From Methanobacteriota archaeon (GTDB taxonomy: Archaea > Halobacteriota > Methanomicrobia > Methanomicrobiales > Methanoculleaceae), in contig JAEWMO010000067.1 in assembly GCA_023457135.1 (NCBI GenBank), positions 1-6,126 on the forward strand: a DNA stretch of 6,126 nt. Direction: 5' to 3'. Shown piece after piece: positions 5,020-6,126 of the stretch. Position 1 is the first letter of the stretch. Every line of letters begins with the position of its first letter. The notes beneath the pieces are model-generated. The model was not told where the DNA came from and ran no database searches. It saw nothing but the letters and a program-made list of their open reading frames with translations. A program made the translations under genes and the position numbers.

Positions 5020-5466
5020 ATGCCCCTATCCCTGGACGAGAGGCAGTTCGCGTTCTGGCAGCTCAGGCGGAGCGGTCTTGTAAACATCCATATCGCGGAC
5101 CGCTTCAAGATATCCCGCCAGGCGGTCTCGAAGGCGCTGCTTGCCATGAACAGGAAGGTCGAGGAGACGCTTATCGAGATGGCGCAGGCAAACCAGATCG
5201 AGGTCGAGCGCCTGAACGCGGAGATTGGCGTCCTCTTCGGGCGTTCCGTCCCGTTTGACGCGGCGGCCATCGTCTTCGTCTCGGCGGACCACGGGGTGCA
5301 GGTCTGGTACGAGCACGAGGGCGACTGCGGCGCGTGCCAGCGGTACACCCGGTGCATCGAGCTCCTCTGGGGCTACGCTGATGAACTGGGGATTGTGCTC
5401 ACGAAGACCGACGACCCTACCCGTCTGGCCGACGAACTCTTTGCGAAGCTCCGGGAGATGGTGTGA
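5020..5466 (+). CDS. Helix-turn-helix regulator (Tfx-like N-terminus) with a cysteine-cluster C-terminal domain
   Basis: The protein has 148 residues. The first 60 or so form a helix-turn-helix domain resembling sigma-region-4/Tfx-type proteins: LSLDERQFAFWQLRRSGL, then INHIADRF-like and KISRQAVSKALLAMNRK segments, with a recognition helix near 32-43. A helical linker (VEETLIEMAQANQIEVERLNAEI, 47-69) could be a short coiled coil for dimerisation. The C-terminal domain has a beta-like AAAIVFVSADHGVQVWYEHE segment and then GDCGACQRYTRC, giving Cys103, Cys106 and Cys112 (C-x2-C-x5-C), a possible metal or redox-sensing site. That role is inference. The ATG at 5020 follows a strong TATA box with leaderless spacing. 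The TGA overlaps the next ATG by one base (TGATG), so it is co-expressed with the DUF1673 genes. Autoregulation through the 4998-5017 repeat is likely but unproven. Confidence 0.78.
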   Translation: MPLSLDERQFAFWQLRRSGLVNIHIADRFKISRQAVSKALLAMNRKVEETLIEMAQANQIEVERLNAEIGVLFGRSVPFDAAAIVFVSADHGVQVWYEHEGDCGACQRYTRCIELLWGYADELGIVLTKTDDPTRLADELFAKLREMV

Positions 5467-6077
5467 TGCCTCTCATGGAGACGATCCGGGCGTATCTCGG
5501 ATGGTGCCCCATGGCGGGGGCGATGCGGCCGGAACTCGCGGTGCGGTCGGCTGCGGCCGCGGCGGCGGGCGGGCAGGATGGCCCCCTCCGGGCCGAACCC
5601 GGGTGGTGGAAGCGCTACCATAACCAGTTGCTGATAACGGCGATAGCCTTCTCGGCGGCGGCAGCGGCGCTCTTTACCCTGGTCGAGGATGCTCCTCCGG
5701 GGTACCCGGCCGTATGGACGGGCCTCGCCATTGGGGTGGGAGCGGCCCTCGGTTTCCTGGCCGGTCACCGGAGGCAGTATGCACGGGTTGCCGCCGGCGA
5801 GTTCGTCAGGGACAACATGACCCGGAGACAGCGCATCGTCCGGTCTCTGAGTCTGCCGGTGGCCTCCGTTCTCCTCGCCGCCGTTATGGCGTATTTTGTT
5901 CTGGGCGGGATGTTCGACCGGATTCTCGGGCTCATGCTGGGTCTGAGCCTTGCTTGCTGGGCTCAGTACGGTATCACGCTCCTCTGGGAGCGGCGGCACC
6001 GCACAACCCTGATCGCGGAGAAGGGATCGATGTATGCCCTGGATACGGTAGCGGAGGGTGAACCTGTATGCCGGTGA
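5466..6077 (+). CDS. DUF1673 family membrane protein, first of a tandem pair
   Basis: The protein has 203 residues. It opens with MPLMETIRAYLGWCPMA, the IRxxxGWCP signature that begins DUF1673 proteins of methanogens (Trp13-Cys14-Pro15). An Ala-rich stretch follows, then four likely membrane segments at roughly 54-72, 82-100, 130-148 and 153-173, with basic connecting parts (HRRQYAR, MTRRQRIVRS, WERRHR). The C-terminus (TLIAEKGSMYALDTVAEGE) is soluble. The family function is unknown; the Cys near the N-terminus could face the cytoplasm, but nothing shows this directly. The ATG at 5466 overlaps the preceding stop as TGATG, with GGAG at 5454-5457 eight nt upstream. A GTG at 5463 and an ATG at 5475 are also in frame. 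The MP(L/V) opening shared with the next gene favours 5466. Confidence 0.8.
   Translation: MPLMETIRAYLGWCPMAGAMRPELAVRSAAAAAAGGQDGPLRAEPGWWKRYHNQLLITAIAFSAAAAALFTLVEDAPPGYPAVWTGLAIGVGAALGFLAGHRRQYARVAAGEFVRDNMTRRQRIVRSLSLPVASVLLAAVMAYFVLGGMFDRILGLMLGLSLACWAQYGITLLWERRHRTTLIAEKGSMYALDTVAEGEPVCR
6053..6061 (+). promoter_or_regulatory. Strong ribosome binding site inside the first DUF1673 gene
   Basis: GGAGGGTGA, a near-full complement of the archaeal 16S tail, ends 6 nt before the ATG at 6068. It lies within the last codons of the preceding gene and supports a true overlapping start, with translational coupling of the two DUF1673 genes. Confidence 0.7.
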
Positions 6078-6126
6078 AGTTCGCCGAGACGATACGGAGG
6101 TGGATGGGCTGGTGCCCGAACGCAGC
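6068..6126 (+). CDS. Second DUF1673 family protein (partial, runs off the right edge)
   Basis: Nineteen codons are visible, reading MPVKFAETIRRWMGWCPNA. This repeats the opening of the preceding protein (MPLMETIRAYLGWCPMA) and carries the more canonical GWCPNA form of the DUF1673 N-terminal signature. It starts inside the end of that gene with a 10-nt overlap in another frame, preceded by a strong ribosome binding site. The two are therefore adjacent paralogues in one operon. The rest of the protein lies outside the window. Confidence 0.75.
   Translation, partial: MPVKFAETIRRWMGWCPNA

Noticed and set aside
5373..5999. Minus-strand open frame of 208 codons antisense to the HTH and DUF1673 genes
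   Set aside because: It has low-complexity Arg/Pro/His composition and no domain, and it crosses two well-supported coupled genes.

Overview
This window looks like chromosomal DNA from a high-GC methanogenic archaeon, most likely Methanomicrobiales and near Methanoculleus or Methanofollis. That placement is inference. It rests on DUF1673 and DUF169 family proteins, archaeal TATA boxes (one so close to its ATG that the transcript is probably leaderless), Shine-Dalgarno sites matching the archaeal 16S tail, and GC-rich codons that create many long antisense shadow frames. I see no rRNA, tRNA, CRISPR array, insertion sequence or phage gene.

Left part (1-2054). The window opens inside the last part of a monovalent-cation/proton antiporter with a C-terminal TrkA-C (RCK_C) domain on the + strand. 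A GC-rich convergent gap with hairpins follows, then a minus-strand SnoaL/NTF2-like protein. A divergent spacer with two perfect palindromes and a TATA box leads to a + strand dienelactone-hydrolase-family protein with a lipobox signal peptide. That gene ends in a run of four back-to-back hairpins, shared as a convergent terminator or structured repeat with the next minus-strand gene.

Middle (2073-4827, minus strand). In transcription order, right to left, there is a TetR-family regulator, an aldo/keto reductase with a C-terminal iron-sulfur domain, and a DUF169 protein. The TetR and reductase genes are 29 nt apart and probably form one operon. Three contiguous 9-bp half-sites in alternating orientation (4801-4827) lie just upstream of the TetR start. 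They include a perfect 18-bp palindrome and are a strong candidate autoregulatory operator. The DUF169 gene is 122 nt further on and may have its own promoter.

Right part (4987-6126, + strand). A strong TATA box and an inverted repeat precede a small helix-turn-helix protein whose C-terminal domain carries a Cys-x2-Cys-x5-Cys cluster. Its stop overlaps the start of a four-helix membrane protein of the DUF1673 family, whose 3' end overlaps the start of a second, related gene cut by the window edge. This tightly coupled regulator plus tandem DUF1673 array is the least understood part of the window. The other genes belong to recognisable families, though their specific substrates cannot be read from the sequence.
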